From: Pseudomonadota bacterium
GTDB lineage: Bacteria; Pseudomonadota; Alphaproteobacteria; Micavibrionales; UBA2020
DNA length: 39,943 nt
Assembly (NCBI GenBank): GCA_023444705.1
Contig: JAEXMB010000086.1
Coordinates: 1-39,943, forward strand
Reading direction: 5' to 3'
The first letter of the stretch is position 1. The number at the start of each line of letters is the position of its first letter. The position numbers and the translations under genes were made by a program. The notes beneath the pieces were generated by a model. That model was given only the letters and a program-made list of their open reading frames with translations, had not been told where the DNA came from and did no database searches. Of the stretch, positions 6,806 to 14,612 are shown one piece after another.

Positions 6806-8137
6806 ATGCTGCCACAGGAAATTATCCGGAAAAAACGCGACGGCCAGCAACTGTCCGCCGACGAGATCGCGGCCTTTGCGCGCGGCGTGGCCGATGGCCA
6901 TGTCAGCGAGGGGCAGGTGGGCGCGTTCTGCATGGCCGTGCTGCTGCAAAAGATGACCGCGGATGAGCGCGTGGCGCTGACGCTGGCGATGGCGCGTTCG
7001 GGCACGGTGCTGGACTGGAGCGGGGAAAATCTCGACGGTCCTGTTCTTGATAAACACTCGACCGGCGGCGTGGGCGACAAGGTTTCGCTGATGCTGGCAC
7101 CGATGATCGCGGCCTGCGGCGGCTATGTGCCGATGATTTCGGGACGCGGCCTTGGCCATACCGGCGGCACGCTCGATAAAATGGACGCGATCAAGGGCTA
7201 CGTATCGCAACCTTCGCGCGAGGATTTCCGCAAGGTCACGCGCGAGGTCGGTTGCGCCATCATCGGCGCCACGCCCGACTTGGCACCTGCCGACCGCATC
7301 ATGTACAGCGTGCGCGACGTGACCGCGACGGTTGAATCGCTCGACCTTATCACCGCGTCGATCCTGTCGAAAAAACTGGCGGCGGGGCTGGGCGGTCTGG
7401 TGATGGACGTGAAATTCGGCAACGGCGCCTTCATGCGCGAGGTCGCCGATGCCGAAAAACTGGCGCAGACCATCGCCACCGTGGCGGCCAATGCGGGCCT
7501 GCCGACGGTCGCGCTGATGACCGACATGAACAGCGTGCTGGGCACCACGGCGGGCAATGCTGTGGAGGTGCGCGAGGCCGTTGATTTCCTCACCGGTGCC
7601 GCGCGTGAGCCGCGTCTGCTTGAAGTCACTTTGGCGCTCTGCGCGGAACTGCTGGTGATCGGCAAGCTGGCTACAAACGAGACCGAAGCGCGCCAGAAAC
7701 TGCAAGCCGTGCTTGATAACGGCAAAGCGGCCGAGTATTTCGCGCGCATGGTCGCAGCGCTTGGCGGGCCCAAGGATATTTTGGAGCGTCCCGACGCGTC
7801 GCTGGCCGCGGCACCCGTCGTGCGCGACGTTTTCCCCGCGCGCGCCGGCTTCATCGCCGGCATGGATACCTATGCGATCGGCATGGGCATTGTCGCGATG
7901 GGCGGCGGGCGCAGCGTGCCGTCGGACAAGATCGACCATGCCGTCGGTCTGAGCGCGATGGCGCAGGTGGGCGGCGAGGTGAATACCTCGACCCATGCCA
8001 TCTGCCGCCTGCATGCGCGCGATGAAAACAGCTGGGAGGAGATGGCGGCGCGCCTGCGCAGTGCTGTCACCGTCGTTGATGCGCCGATGCCGTCGGAAGG
8101 CTGCTGTCCGCTGATTTTAAAAAGGGTGACCCCATGA
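6806..8137 (+). CDS. deoA: Thymidine phosphorylase
   Basis: Cleaves thymidine or deoxyuridine with phosphate to the base and 2-deoxyribose-1-phosphate. The 443-residue product closely follows E. coli DeoA. It starts MLPQEIIRKKRDG, against the E. coli MFLAQEIIRKKRDG, which fixes the start at the ATG at 6806 rather than the TTG two codons earlier. The phosphate/substrate loop KHSTGGVGDK lies at 83-92. SGRGLGHTGGTLDK, LITASILSKKLA and GNAVEVREAVDFL are family signatures, and the C-terminal domain (VVAMGGGRSVPSDKID) is intact. Its stop overlaps the start of cdd (ATGA), so the two are translationally coupled in a pyrimidine-nucleoside salvage operon. Confidence 0.96.
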   Translation: MLPQEIIRKKRDGQQLSADEIAAFARGVADGHVSEGQVGAFCMAVLLQKMTADERVALTLAMARSGTVLDWSGENLDGPVLDKHSTGGVGDKVSLMLAPMIAACGGYVPMISGRGLGHTGGTLDKMDAIKGYVSQPSREDFRKVTREVGCAIIGATPDLAPADRIMYSVRDVTATVESLDLITASILSKKLAAGLGGLVMDVKFGNGAFMREVADAEKLAQTIATVAANAGLPTVALMTDMNSVLGTTAGNAVEVREAVDFLTGAAREPRLLEVTLALCAELLVIGKLATNETEARQKLQAVLDNGKAAEYFARMVAALGGPKDILERPDASLAAAPVVRDVFPARAGFIAGMDTYAIGMGIVAMGGGRSVPSDKIDHAVGLSAMAQVGGEVNTSTHAICRLHARDENSWEEMAARLRSAVTVVDAPMPSEGCCPLILKRVTP

Positions 8138-8613
8138 GTGTATTGAACAAGGAAAAACTGGCGCAACTGAGCTGGCTGGCCGTGACCGCGCGCGAGCAGG
8201 CCTATGCGCCCTATTCGAACCATCCTGTCGGCGTGGCCCTGCTGGCGGGCAGTGGTGCTGTATACACAGGCGCGAATTGCGAATTCGCCAATTTCGATTC
8301 CACCTGCGCTGAAAACACCGCGATTGCCGCGATGGCCTCGGCGGGGGAGCGCTATATCGACGCCATCGTCGTGGTCGGCCCGCAGCACGGTGCGGGTATT
8401 TGCATGCCCTGCGGGCGTTGCCGCCAGCGCATCAAGGAATTTGCCGACGCCAAGACGCGCATCTATGCGCTCAAGCCCGACGGCAAGCCCGGCAAGACGC
8501 TGACGATGGACCAGCTGCTGCCCTATGCCTTCGGCCCGCAGGACCTCGCAGTACTTGGCGTTGGCCCCAAGGCAAAAGCACCGCGCAAGACAGCCAGCAA
8601 AAAGAAGAAATAA
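8134..8613 (+). CDS. cdd: Cytidine deaminase with lysine-rich tail
   Basis: Deaminates cytidine and deoxycytidine to (deoxy)uridine, feeding the phosphorylase encoded just upstream. It belongs to the tetrameric three-cysteine class. The zinc ligand and proton shuttle lie in TCAENTA (Cys58, Glu60), the other two zinc ligands in MPCGRCRQ (Cys93, Cys96). The substrate motif YAPYSNHPVGVAL is at 24-36. At 159 residues it is about 25 longer than usual. The excess is a basic C-terminal tail (PKAKAPRKTASKKKK) absent from typical family members. The start codon overlaps the deoA stop. A transporter gene follows 34 bases downstream. Confidence 0.94.
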   Translation: MSVLNKEKLAQLSWLAVTAREQAYAPYSNHPVGVALLAGSGAVYTGANCEFANFDSTCAENTAIAAMASAGERYIDAIVVVGPQHGAGICMPCGRCRQRIKEFADAKTRIYALKPDGKPGKTLTMDQLLPYAFGPQDLAVLGVGPKAKAPRKTASKKKK

Positions 8614-8647
8614 GACCAGCACTCCTGCGTCTTTAGAAAGCCGTTTC

Positions 8648-9637
8648 ATGACCGCCCCGCAAGACCCCCTGCACCCCGCGCACGACCACAAGCGGCGCGG
8701 GACGTTGGCCATTATGCTGACGGTGTTCGGTTATGCGTGTTTTAACATTGGCGATGCGGCGGTCAAACTGCTGGCGGTCAAATTCGCGGCACCGCAGATC
8801 ATGGTCGTTAACGGCCTGATGGTGGCCAGCTGCATGCTGGCCTATGGCGCCATCCGTCAGGGGCGCGCGGCGTTTCGCATCCGCAATCCCAAATGGGTCG
8901 CCATGCGCGCGGTCTTTGCCGTGGGCACGGGTCTTGCCAACGTGCTGGCGCTGCCGCATGTCAGCTTGACGGTGTTTTATACGCTGGTGTTTACCTCGCC
9001 GTTCTGGGTGGCGATCCTGTCGGCGTTGTTCCTTGGTGAAAAACTTGAAACGCGCCGTCTTGCCGTCATCCTGTCCGGCTTTGCGGTGATCGCGTGGATC
9101 TTGCGGCCGGGCAGCGACATCTTCAACATCTGGTCGTTTCTGGTGCTGGCCAGCGCGTTCATCTATTCATGCTCGATCGTGACCATGCGCTATCTGGGTA
9201 CGCGCGAAAGCCGTGTGATGATTATTTCGACAGGGTCACTGCTTGGCGTTGCGGTGATGCTGCCCTTTGCCGTGCAGGGCTGGGTTGCCATCACGCTGGT
9301 CGACGCGCTGCAATTCGCAGCACTTGGCGTGACGGGTGCGGTCGGCGTAGCCTGTATCGCCTATGCCTTTCAGACAGCGCCGTCGGCGGCGGTGATCGCG
9401 CCGTTTCACTATACGCAGATGATCTGGGGCGCCATTTTGGGCTACCTGCTGTTCAGCGAGGTGCCGCAGGCGCAGACGATGATCGGCGCGGCTTTGCTGA
9501 TCGGCGGGGGATTGCTGTTGATCTGGCTTGAGGCGCGCGCGCTCAGGGCTTTGCCGCAGGATCCGTCCCTGCCGTTTCGAGCTGGAGGATGGTTTTCACG
9601 GCTGCGCGCATATAGTCCCAGCCCGAAAGAACGGTGA
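8648..9637 (+). CDS. EamA/DMT-family transporter
   Basis: A 329-residue inner-membrane protein with about ten hydrophobic helices arranged as two EamA repeats (about 20-150 and 160-305). This is the architecture of drug/metabolite transporters such as RhaT- and YdcZ-like exporters. Features include FTSPFWVAILSALFLGEKLETRR at the end of the first repeat and PFHYTQMIWGAILGYLLFSE in the second. The substrate is unknown. Its place behind deoA and cdd (34-base gap, same strand) suggests a link with nucleosides or bases, but this is inference. The last 31 codons run antisense over the 3' end of pgsA (overlap 9543-9637) and encode an unusual Pro/Arg-rich tail, which may reflect loss of an earlier stop. 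Confidence 0.9.
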   Translation: MTAPQDPLHPAHDHKRRGTLAIMLTVFGYACFNIGDAAVKLLAVKFAAPQIMVVNGLMVASCMLAYGAIRQGRAAFRIRNPKWVAMRAVFAVGTGLANVLALPHVSLTVFYTLVFTSPFWVAILSALFLGEKLETRRLAVILSGFAVIAWILRPGSDIFNIWSFLVLASAFIYSCSIVTMRYLGTRESRVMIISTGSLLGVAVMLPFAVQGWVAITLVDALQFAALGVTGAVGVACIAYAFQTAPSAAVIAPFHYTQMIWGAILGYLLFSEVPQAQTMIGAALLIGGGLLLIWLEARALRALPQDPSLPFRAGGWFSRLRAYSPSPKER

Positions 9638-10151
9638 TCGCCGCCGCCAGCCACAAGCCGAGCTTGCCGATCATATAGGCGTGGGGGATCAGCGCGTTGC
9701 CGTATTCGCCCGCGATCAGAAAGCCGATAAAGAACATCTGCGCCGTCAGCTTCCATTTGCCGAGCAGGGAGACGGGAACGATGACGTTATAAAGCGCCAT
9801 GAACTCGCGCACGCCTGAAATCAAAATCTCGCGCACATAGATGATGATGGCGGGAATGATCCAGATGCCGTCAAGGCGGTCAAACGCCAGCAACAGCATC
9901 AGCGCCACGCCGACGACGACCTTATCGCTGGAACTGTCGAGGAACTTGCCCAGCAGTGTTTCCGAGTTGGTGGCGCGCGCGATGCGGCCGTCAAAGAAAT
10001 CCGACGCACCCGCCAGCGCGTAAAGCACCACGTTCGTCCATGCGGCCCAGGCGGTGTCGATGTAAAACAGCACGACCATGACAGGAATGACGCCAAGGCG
10101 GAAGAAGCACAGCAGGTTGGGGATGGTGTAGAGGTGCTTGGGCATGGCCAT
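9543..10151 (-). CDS. pgsA: CDP-diacylglycerol--glycerol-3-phosphate 3-phosphatidyltransferase
   Basis: Membrane enzyme making phosphatidylglycerophosphate, the committed step to phosphatidylglycerol and cardiolipin. The 202-residue product begins MAMPKHLYTIPNLLCFFRL, the usual PgsA N-terminus. It has the full CDP-alcohol phosphatidyltransferase motif DxxDGxxARx8GxxxDxxxD (SDFFDGRIARATNSETLLG, then KFLDSSSD), followed by hydrophobic helices. The start at 10151 is preferred because GGAG lies 10 bases upstream. It follows uvrC by 30 bases on the same strand, a pairing common in proteobacteria. Its 3' end overlaps the transporter gene on the other strand by 95 bases. Confidence 0.94.
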   Translation of the reverse strand: MAMPKHLYTIPNLLCFFRLGVIPVMVVLFYIDTAWAAWTNVVLYALAGASDFFDGRIARATNSETLLGKFLDSSSDKVVVGVALMLLLAFDRLDGIWIIPAIIIYVREILISGVREFMALYNVIVPVSLLGKWKLTAQMFFIGFLIAGEYGNALIPHAYMIGKLGLWLAAAITVLSGWDYMRAAVKTILQLETAGTDPAAKP

Positions 10152-10181
10152 CGCGAATGCGCTCCGTCAAAAAGCTGTGTG

Positions 10182-12074
10182 TCAGGCGTCGCCGCCGTGG
10201 AAAAAGGCGTAGATTTTCTCGGCCACGGCGCGGCTGATGCCGTCCACCTTTTGTAAATCAGCGACCCCTGCCTCCGCAACTGCTTTCGCCGAGCCGAAAT
10301 GCAGCAACAGCGCCTTTTTGCGCCGCGCGCCGATACCGGCGATTTCATCAAGCGGATTGGCGCTGATGGCGCGGCTGCGCTTGGCGCGGTGCGATGTTAT
10401 GGCGAATCTGTGTGCTTCGTCGCGCAGGCGTTGCAAGAAGTACAAAACGGGGTCGTTGTGCGGTAACTGGAACGGTTCGCGCCCCGGAATATAGAACGTC
10501 TCGCGCCCCGCGTTTCTGTCGGGGCCTTTGGCAATGGCGACGACTGCGATGTCGGACAGCCCCATGTCGGCCATGATCTGTGCGACAGCGTTTAATTGCC
10601 CAAGACCGCCGTCGATCAGCAACAGGTCGGGGCGGTTGGCGCTGCTATACTCGTCAGGCACGGCGCTGGCCTTGGCGAGGGACTGAAAGCGCCGCCCCAG
10701 CATCTCGCGCATCATGGCAAAATCGTCACCGGCCTTGTCGGCGGGCATGTTGTAGCGGCGATAGGCATTTTTTTGAAAGCCTGCCGGCGTGGCCACGACC
10801 ATCGCGCCGAGCGCATTGGTGCCTTGAATGTGGCTGTTGTCAAAAATCTCCACGCGTTCGGGCGCGGCTTCAAGGCCAAAGACCTCGCCCATGCGCTCGA
10901 ACAGCTCGCTTTGCGTGCTTTCCTCGGCCATGCGGCGCGCCAGCGCGTCCTTGGCATTGCTCAGCGCCATGTCGAGCATATCCTTGCGCACGCCGCGCTG
11001 GGGTTGCACGACGCTGACCTTGTGTCCGGCCTTGAGCCTGAGCGCGTCTTCGATCACGCCCTTGGCGGTGACGTCGTGGTTGACGACGATTTCCCTGGGC
11101 ACGGGCTTGTTGGTATAAAACTGCGCGATGAAGGCGGAGAGAATATCCGCAGGCGCCTCGTCGCGCTCGTGCCGCGGGAAGTAGGCGCGGTTGCCGTAGT
11201 TCTGGCCCGCGCGGAAGAAAAACACCTGAATGCAGCTCTGCCCGCTGTCCTGGTACAGCACATGGAAATCGGCACTGTCGATGCCGTCGGCGTTCAGGCG
11301 CTGGTGGGACTGGATTTGCGTCAGCGCCTTGATGCGGTCGCGGTAGGCGGTGGCGGTCTCGTAATCCATATCCTCGCTGGCCGCCTGCATTTCTTTGATG
11401 AATTCATCCTGTATGACGCGGCTTTTGCCCTGTAAAAACTGGCGCGCCATATCCACCTGCCGCGCGTATTGCTGTTGCGTGACTTTGTGGACGCAAGGGG
11501 CTGTGCAGCGCTTGATCTGGTATTGCAGGCACGGGCGTGTGCGCAGGGCAAAGACGTTGTCGCTGCAGTTTCTGAGCAAAAAGGCGCGTTGCAAAACGGC
11601 CAGCGTTTCGTTGACCGCAAGGCCCGAGGCAAAGGGGCCGAAGTATTCGCCCGGATCGTCCTTGGCGCCGCGGTGTTTGGCCACCAGCGGATAGTCGTGC
11701 GCACTGATGCGGATATAAGGGAACGATTTATCGTCGCGCAGCAGGATGTTGTAGCGCGGCTTGAGCTTTTTAATCAGCGTCGCTTCAAGCAGCAGGGCCT
11801 CGGCCTCGGTTTCCGTGGTGATGAATTCCATCGACACGGTCTGCGCGATCATGCGTTGCAGGCGCACCGGGTGCTTGTGCGGTTGCGTATAGGCGACGAC
11901 GCGTTTTTTCAGCTGCTTGGCCTTGCCGACATACAGAACATCGCCCGCAGCATTGAGCATGCGGTAAACCCCCGGGCTGGCCGGCAGGGTTTTCACGAAG
12001 GCCGCAATGACGCCGGCCCCGCTTGGCGGGCTGGGTGCGGTCTCGTCGGGTTGCGGCGGCATTTCGTCGGTCAT
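10182..12074 (-). CDS. uvrC: UvrABC excinuclease subunit C
   Basis: Makes the dual incisions around bulky DNA lesions in nucleotide excision repair. Taking the ATG at 12074 (MTDEMPPQPDE) gives 630 residues, close to the usual 600-630. The order is as expected: a GIY-YIG nuclease domain (SPGVYRMLNAAGDVLYVGKAK, residues about 35-110), a Cys-containing segment (PCLQYQIKRCTAPC), the UVR helix pair (EDMDYETATAYRDRIKAL), the RNase H-like C-terminal nuclease (EIFDNSHIQGTNALGAMVV, LLIDGGLGQLNA) and tandem HhH (DEIAGIGARRKKALL, LQKVDGISRAVAEKI). The frame stays open to 12305, and an ATG at 12101 is an alternative; neither has a good ribosome site. pgsA follows. Confidence 0.95.
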   Translation of the reverse strand: MTDEMPPQPDETAPSPPSGAGVIAAFVKTLPASPGVYRMLNAAGDVLYVGKAKQLKKRVVAYTQPHKHPVRLQRMIAQTVSMEFITTETEAEALLLEATLIKKLKPRYNILLRDDKSFPYIRISAHDYPLVAKHRGAKDDPGEYFGPFASGLAVNETLAVLQRAFLLRNCSDNVFALRTRPCLQYQIKRCTAPCVHKVTQQQYARQVDMARQFLQGKSRVIQDEFIKEMQAASEDMDYETATAYRDRIKALTQIQSHQRLNADGIDSADFHVLYQDSGQSCIQVFFFRAGQNYGNRAYFPRHERDEAPADILSAFIAQFYTNKPVPREIVVNHDVTAKGVIEDALRLKAGHKVSVVQPQRGVRKDMLDMALSNAKDALARRMAEESTQSELFERMGEVFGLEAAPERVEIFDNSHIQGTNALGAMVVATPAGFQKNAYRRYNMPADKAGDDFAMMREMLGRRFQSLAKASAVPDEYSSANRPDLLLIDGGLGQLNAVAQIMADMGLSDIAVVAIAKGPDRNAGRETFYIPGREPFQLPHNDPVLYFLQRLRDEAHRFAITSHRAKRSRAISANPLDEIAGIGARRKKALLLHFGSAKAVAEAGVADLQKVDGISRAVAEKIYAFFHGGDA

Positions 12075-12210
12075 GACGCTTAATATAGGCCGAAAATCCA
12101 TGTGGCAACAGGGGGTTAAGCGGCGTGCGGCGCGGGGGCTTGACGGGCAGGGGTGGCTGGACGACAGTACGGGGCTTCTCGCGATAACTCCGTTTTTCAA
12201 GGATATGCCT

Positions 12211-12429
12211 ATGCTGAACCGCCGTTTCGCTGTTCTTGCCGCTGTTGCCCTGCTGATTCCGCTGGCATCGTGCGGCGATGGCGCCATCAAGCGCCACATC
12301 ACCATGTCGGGCGTTTATTCCGTCTGCAAGCCTGATGGCTACGACGTTGTCTGCTTCCTTGACGCCGACGGTCAGGACGGCGGGCTGTTTTGCATGCCGC
12401 TGTCGCAAGTTGGCGGCAAATGCAAGTAA
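12211..12429 (+). CDS. Small predicted lipoprotein, 72 residues
   Basis: A short secreted lipoprotein of unknown function. Residues 1-20 are a lipoprotein signal (MLNRR, hydrophobic core, then LIPLASC), putting the lipidated cysteine at position 21. The mature part has four further cysteines (VYSVCK, VVCF, LFCM, GKCK), which could form two disulphides in the periplasm. The start at 12211 is chosen because AAGGA lies 7 bases upstream. The ATG at 12205 is only one base after that site. It is transcribed away from uvrC and ends about 50 bases before the tRNA-Leu gene. I do not recognise a named family. Confidence 0.75.
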   Translation: MLNRRFAVLAAVALLIPLASCGDGAIKRHITMSGVYSVCKPDGYDVVCFLDADGQDGGLFCMPLSQVGGKCK

Positions 12430-12439
12430 ACACCGGCGT

Positions 12440-12469
12440 TTGACGCAAGGCAGGGTGGTCGTCTAGACT
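12440..12469 (+). promoter_or_regulatory. Predicted promoter of tRNA-Leu
   Basis: TTGACG (12440-12445), an 18-base spacer and TAGACT (12464-12469) end 10 bases before the first base of the tRNA. That is the right distance for a short 5' leader. It lies within 11 bases of the lipoprotein stop codon. Confidence 0.5.
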
Positions 12470-12479
12470 GCCTGTCAAC

Positions 12480-12566
12480 GGCCCCGTGGCGGAATTGGTA
12501 GACGCCAGCGACTTAAAATCGCTTGTCCTTACGGGCGTACCGGTTCGAGTCCGGTCGGGGCCACCA
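12480..12566 (+). tRNA. tRNA-Leu (anticodon UAA)
   Basis: An 87-base leucine tRNA with encoded 3' CCA. The acceptor arms GGCCCCG and CGGGGCC pair over seven bases. The D-arm region is GCGGAATTGGTAGACGC. The anticodon stem AGCGA/TCGCT encloses loop CTTAAAA with anticodon TAA at 12514-12516. A long variable arm (TTGTCCTTACGGGCGT region) marks a class II tRNA, and the T-arm CCGGTTCGAGTCCGG follows. It reads UUA and, with wobble, UUG codons. It is a single gene between the lipoprotein and the SET-domain gene. Confidence 0.97.
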
Positions 12567-12646
12567 TGCGCTGTCCGCCCTTGTCAAAAGGCCTGCTGTT
12601 GAATACAACAATGCGCATCCTCAATTTTCTTTTTCCGGATACGGAC

Positions 12647-13084
12647 ATGACCAAAAAGACCGCCAAAAAGCCGCTGACCTTCACGCGTAAAGAGGGCCTG
12701 TACCTCAAGCCCGCGGGCAAAAAGGGCCGTGGCGTATTCTGCCTGACCGACATCAAGAAGGGCGAGATTCTCGAGGTCACCCCGTGCATCTTGCTCGACC
12801 CCGCCGCCACCGATCTGGCGGATAAAACCATCCTGCGCGACTACACCTTTGCCGTCGGCGAGATCAACAAGAAGCACAAGATCAAAAAGCCCGAGCTGAG
12901 CAGCGCCGTCGTCATGGGTATTCAGGCCTTCTGCAATCACGGCGGCAAAGAGCAAAACGCCGAGATCAGCTGGGATGAAACCACCGATACGGTCTACTAC
13001 ATCCTGACCGCCATCCGCGACATCAAGGCGGGCACGGAAATCTGCACCACCTACGGTTCGGGCTGGTTCGACGACCGCAAATAA
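12647..13084 (+). CDS. SET domain-containing protein (probable protein-lysine methyltransferase)
   Basis: A 145-residue protein made almost entirely of a SET domain, which in other proteins transfers a methyl group from S-adenosylmethionine to a lysine. Visible signatures in order are KKGRGVFCLTDIKKGEIL (the GxG strand for SAM), AFCNHGG followed by QNAEI (the NH motif), ILTAIRDIKAGTEICTTYG (the DIxxGEEI/TxYG motif) and terminal SGWF. No pre-SET or post-SET cysteine cluster is present. Start choice is uncertain: the ATG at 12647 gives MTKKTAKKPLTFTRK, and an in-frame ATG at 12611 would add 12 residues. The substrate is unknown. It begins about 80 bases after the tRNA. Confidence 0.82.
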   Translation: MTKKTAKKPLTFTRKEGLYLKPAGKKGRGVFCLTDIKKGEILEVTPCILLDPAATDLADKTILRDYTFAVGEINKKHKIKKPELSSAVVMGIQAFCNHGGKEQNAEISWDETTDTVYYILTAIRDIKAGTEICTTYGSGWFDDRK

Positions 13085-13101
13085 AAACTGTGAGGCCGAG
13101 G

Positions 13102-13725
13102 ATGACGCTGCCCCCCGTTGCGCTGTGGTTCAAGACGTTTTACACGGCGTTCGTTTTCGTCGTCATCGCTGTCTACTGGGTGAAATACGGCCCCGCCAAT
13201 TTCCTGTGGTTTTCCGACATCGCCTTTTTCGGCATGGCCTATGCCATGTGGAAGGACGACAGCCTGTTCCCAAGCATGATGGCGATCGGCGTGCTGCCGC
13301 TCGAATTCGTGTGGACGTTCAGTTATCTTTCCGGTTTTTTCGGCGATTACGGCCACACCTGGCTGGGTGTCGGCGATTATATGTTCGACAGCAACCTTGA
13401 ACTCTGGCTGCGCCTGCTGTCGTGGTTTCATTTTTTCATGATCGGGTCGGTCATCTATATGCTGTTGCGCAAGGGCTATGACAGCCGTGCGCTGGTGCCG
13501 CAAACTGTATTGGCGATGGCGGTGCTGGTCGCAACGCATCTGTGGGGCATCAAGGCCGACAATCCTAATATGATCTACCCGCCGGGCGACTTCGATCAGG
13601 TGATCGCACAGCCGCTTTACTCGGCACTGCAACCGCTGGTGCTGTTTGGCTGCATCATCCTGCCGATGCATCTGCTTCTGAAAAAGTTCTGGCCGCTCAG
13701 GCCTGCAGCGCCGTCAGGCGGTTGA
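13102..13725 (+). CDS. Multipass membrane protein of unknown function
   Basis: A 207-residue protein with about six hydrophobic segments. It contains the striking aromatic stretches YWVKYGPANFLWFSDIAFFG and WLRLLSWFHFFMIGSVIYML. The pattern resembles a family of uncharacterised membrane proteins found in several phyla, but I cannot name a function. The start at 13102 is favoured over the GTG at 13090 because GAGG sits 6 bases before it. It lies 17 bases after the SET-domain gene and may share its transcript. Its last 29 bases overlap the 3' end of the MoCF-domain gene on the other strand. Confidence 0.8.
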   Translation: MTLPPVALWFKTFYTAFVFVVIAVYWVKYGPANFLWFSDIAFFGMAYAMWKDDSLFPSMMAIGVLPLEFVWTFSYLSGFFGDYGHTWLGVGDYMFDSNLELWLRLLSWFHFFMIGSVIYMLLRKGYDSRALVPQTVLAMAVLVATHLWGIKADNPNMIYPPGDFDQVIAQPLYSALQPLVLFGCIILPMHLLLKKFWPLRPAAPSGG

Positions 13726-14485
13726 CCATTTCCTGCACCTCGGCGGTGGCGGCGGTCAGCTTTTCGTCATCAGGCGAGGTCAGCATCAGCGTGACCGACC
13801 ATGTGCCATTGCCGTGGTCGACGGGATAACTGCCGATATCGACATCGGGGTATTTTTTCTGGATGGCGGTCAGGTCGTCGGCCAGATCGCCTTCCTTGAC
13901 CGTGCAGGCAACGCTGGTGGAGCGGATTTCCGCCGATTGCGGCAAAAAGCGCAGCGCGTCTTCAAACATGTCCTGCATGACATTGGGAATACCCGCCATG
14001 CAAAATACGTTGCCGATCTTGAAACCGGGCGCAATGCTGTTGGCGGGCTGTAACAGCTCTGCCCCTTCGGGCATGGTCGCCATACGCTGGCGCGGCGGGT
14101 TGAATTCGACGCCACGCGCGGCGTAATGCGCGGCCATATGCGCCTGCGCCTGCGGATGGATGACATGTGCCAGACCGAAGGCGGCGGAAATGCTCTCGGC
14201 CGTGATATCATCATGCGTGGGACCTATGCCGCCGGTGGTAAAAACAAAATCGTATCTTTCACGCAGGGCGTTAAGCGCCTCGACAATCGCCTCCTGCACA
14301 TCCGACACCACGCGTACCTCGCGTACCTTGATGCCGCGTCCTTTCAGCTGGGCTGCGATCCACGGCGTGTTGGCGTCCTTGGTTTTGCCGCTGAGGATTT
14401 CGTTGCCGATGATAAGAATAGCCGCCGTGGGCGGCGTTGCTGTGCCGTGCAGGCTGCCCATAGGGGCCGGAGGCGGGAAGGTCAT
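13697..14485 (-). CDS. Molybdopterin-binding (MoCF/CinA N-terminal) domain protein
   Basis: A 262-residue protein with the MoCF_biosynth domain found in MoaB, MogA and the N-terminal half of CinA. Key stretches are AAILIIGNEILSGKTKDANTPWIAAQL, the VVSD segment, and FTTGGIGPTHDDITAESISAAFG, which forms the nucleotide/pterin-binding loop. It lacks the C-terminal CinA amidase (PncC) domain, so it is the short stand-alone form. These are often annotated competence/damage-inducible protein A, but such a role is not shown. Around residues 200-262 lies the extra alpha/beta segment seen in CinA-like proteins. It is transcribed divergently from map. Confidence 0.87.
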   Translation of the reverse strand: MTFPPPAPMGSLHGTATPPTAAILIIGNEILSGKTKDANTPWIAAQLKGRGIKVREVRVVSDVQEAIVEALNALRERYDFVFTTGGIGPTHDDITAESISAAFGLAHVIHPQAQAHMAAHYAARGVEFNPPRQRMATMPEGAELLQPANSIAPGFKIGNVFCMAGIPNVMQDMFEDALRFLPQSAEIRSTSVACTVKEGDLADDLTAIQKKYPDVDIGSYPVDHGNGTWSVTLMLTSPDDEKLTAATAEVQEMVNRLTALQA

Positions 14486-14562
14486 GGCGCGTATCCTTTT
14501 TATTTCAATCGCTTAGGTAGGCAAGGGTGTATTCGGCCTTGTCATTATGCGGAAAACGGCTC

Positions 14563-14592
14563 ATTTTATGGGCTGACCCCGCCATTTGGCAA
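14563..14592 (-). promoter_or_regulatory. Predicted promoter of the MoCF-domain gene
   Basis: On the minus strand TTGCCA (14592-14587), an 18-base spacer and TAAAAT (14568-14563) lie about 80 bases before the ATG at 14485, in the divergent gap with map. It is a moderate match with no other support. Confidence 0.38.
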
Positions 14593-14612
14593 CACGATAG
14601 ACAAGATAACTG

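Noticed and set aside
6731..8014. 427-codon minus-strand frame opposite deoA
   Set aside because: Antisense of thymidine phosphorylase; no recognisable motif and His/Arg/Gln-rich composition.
12480..12566. tRNA-Leu as an integration site of a mobile element
   Set aside because: No integrase, no repeated tRNA 3' end and no change in composition downstream apart from the SET-domain gene.
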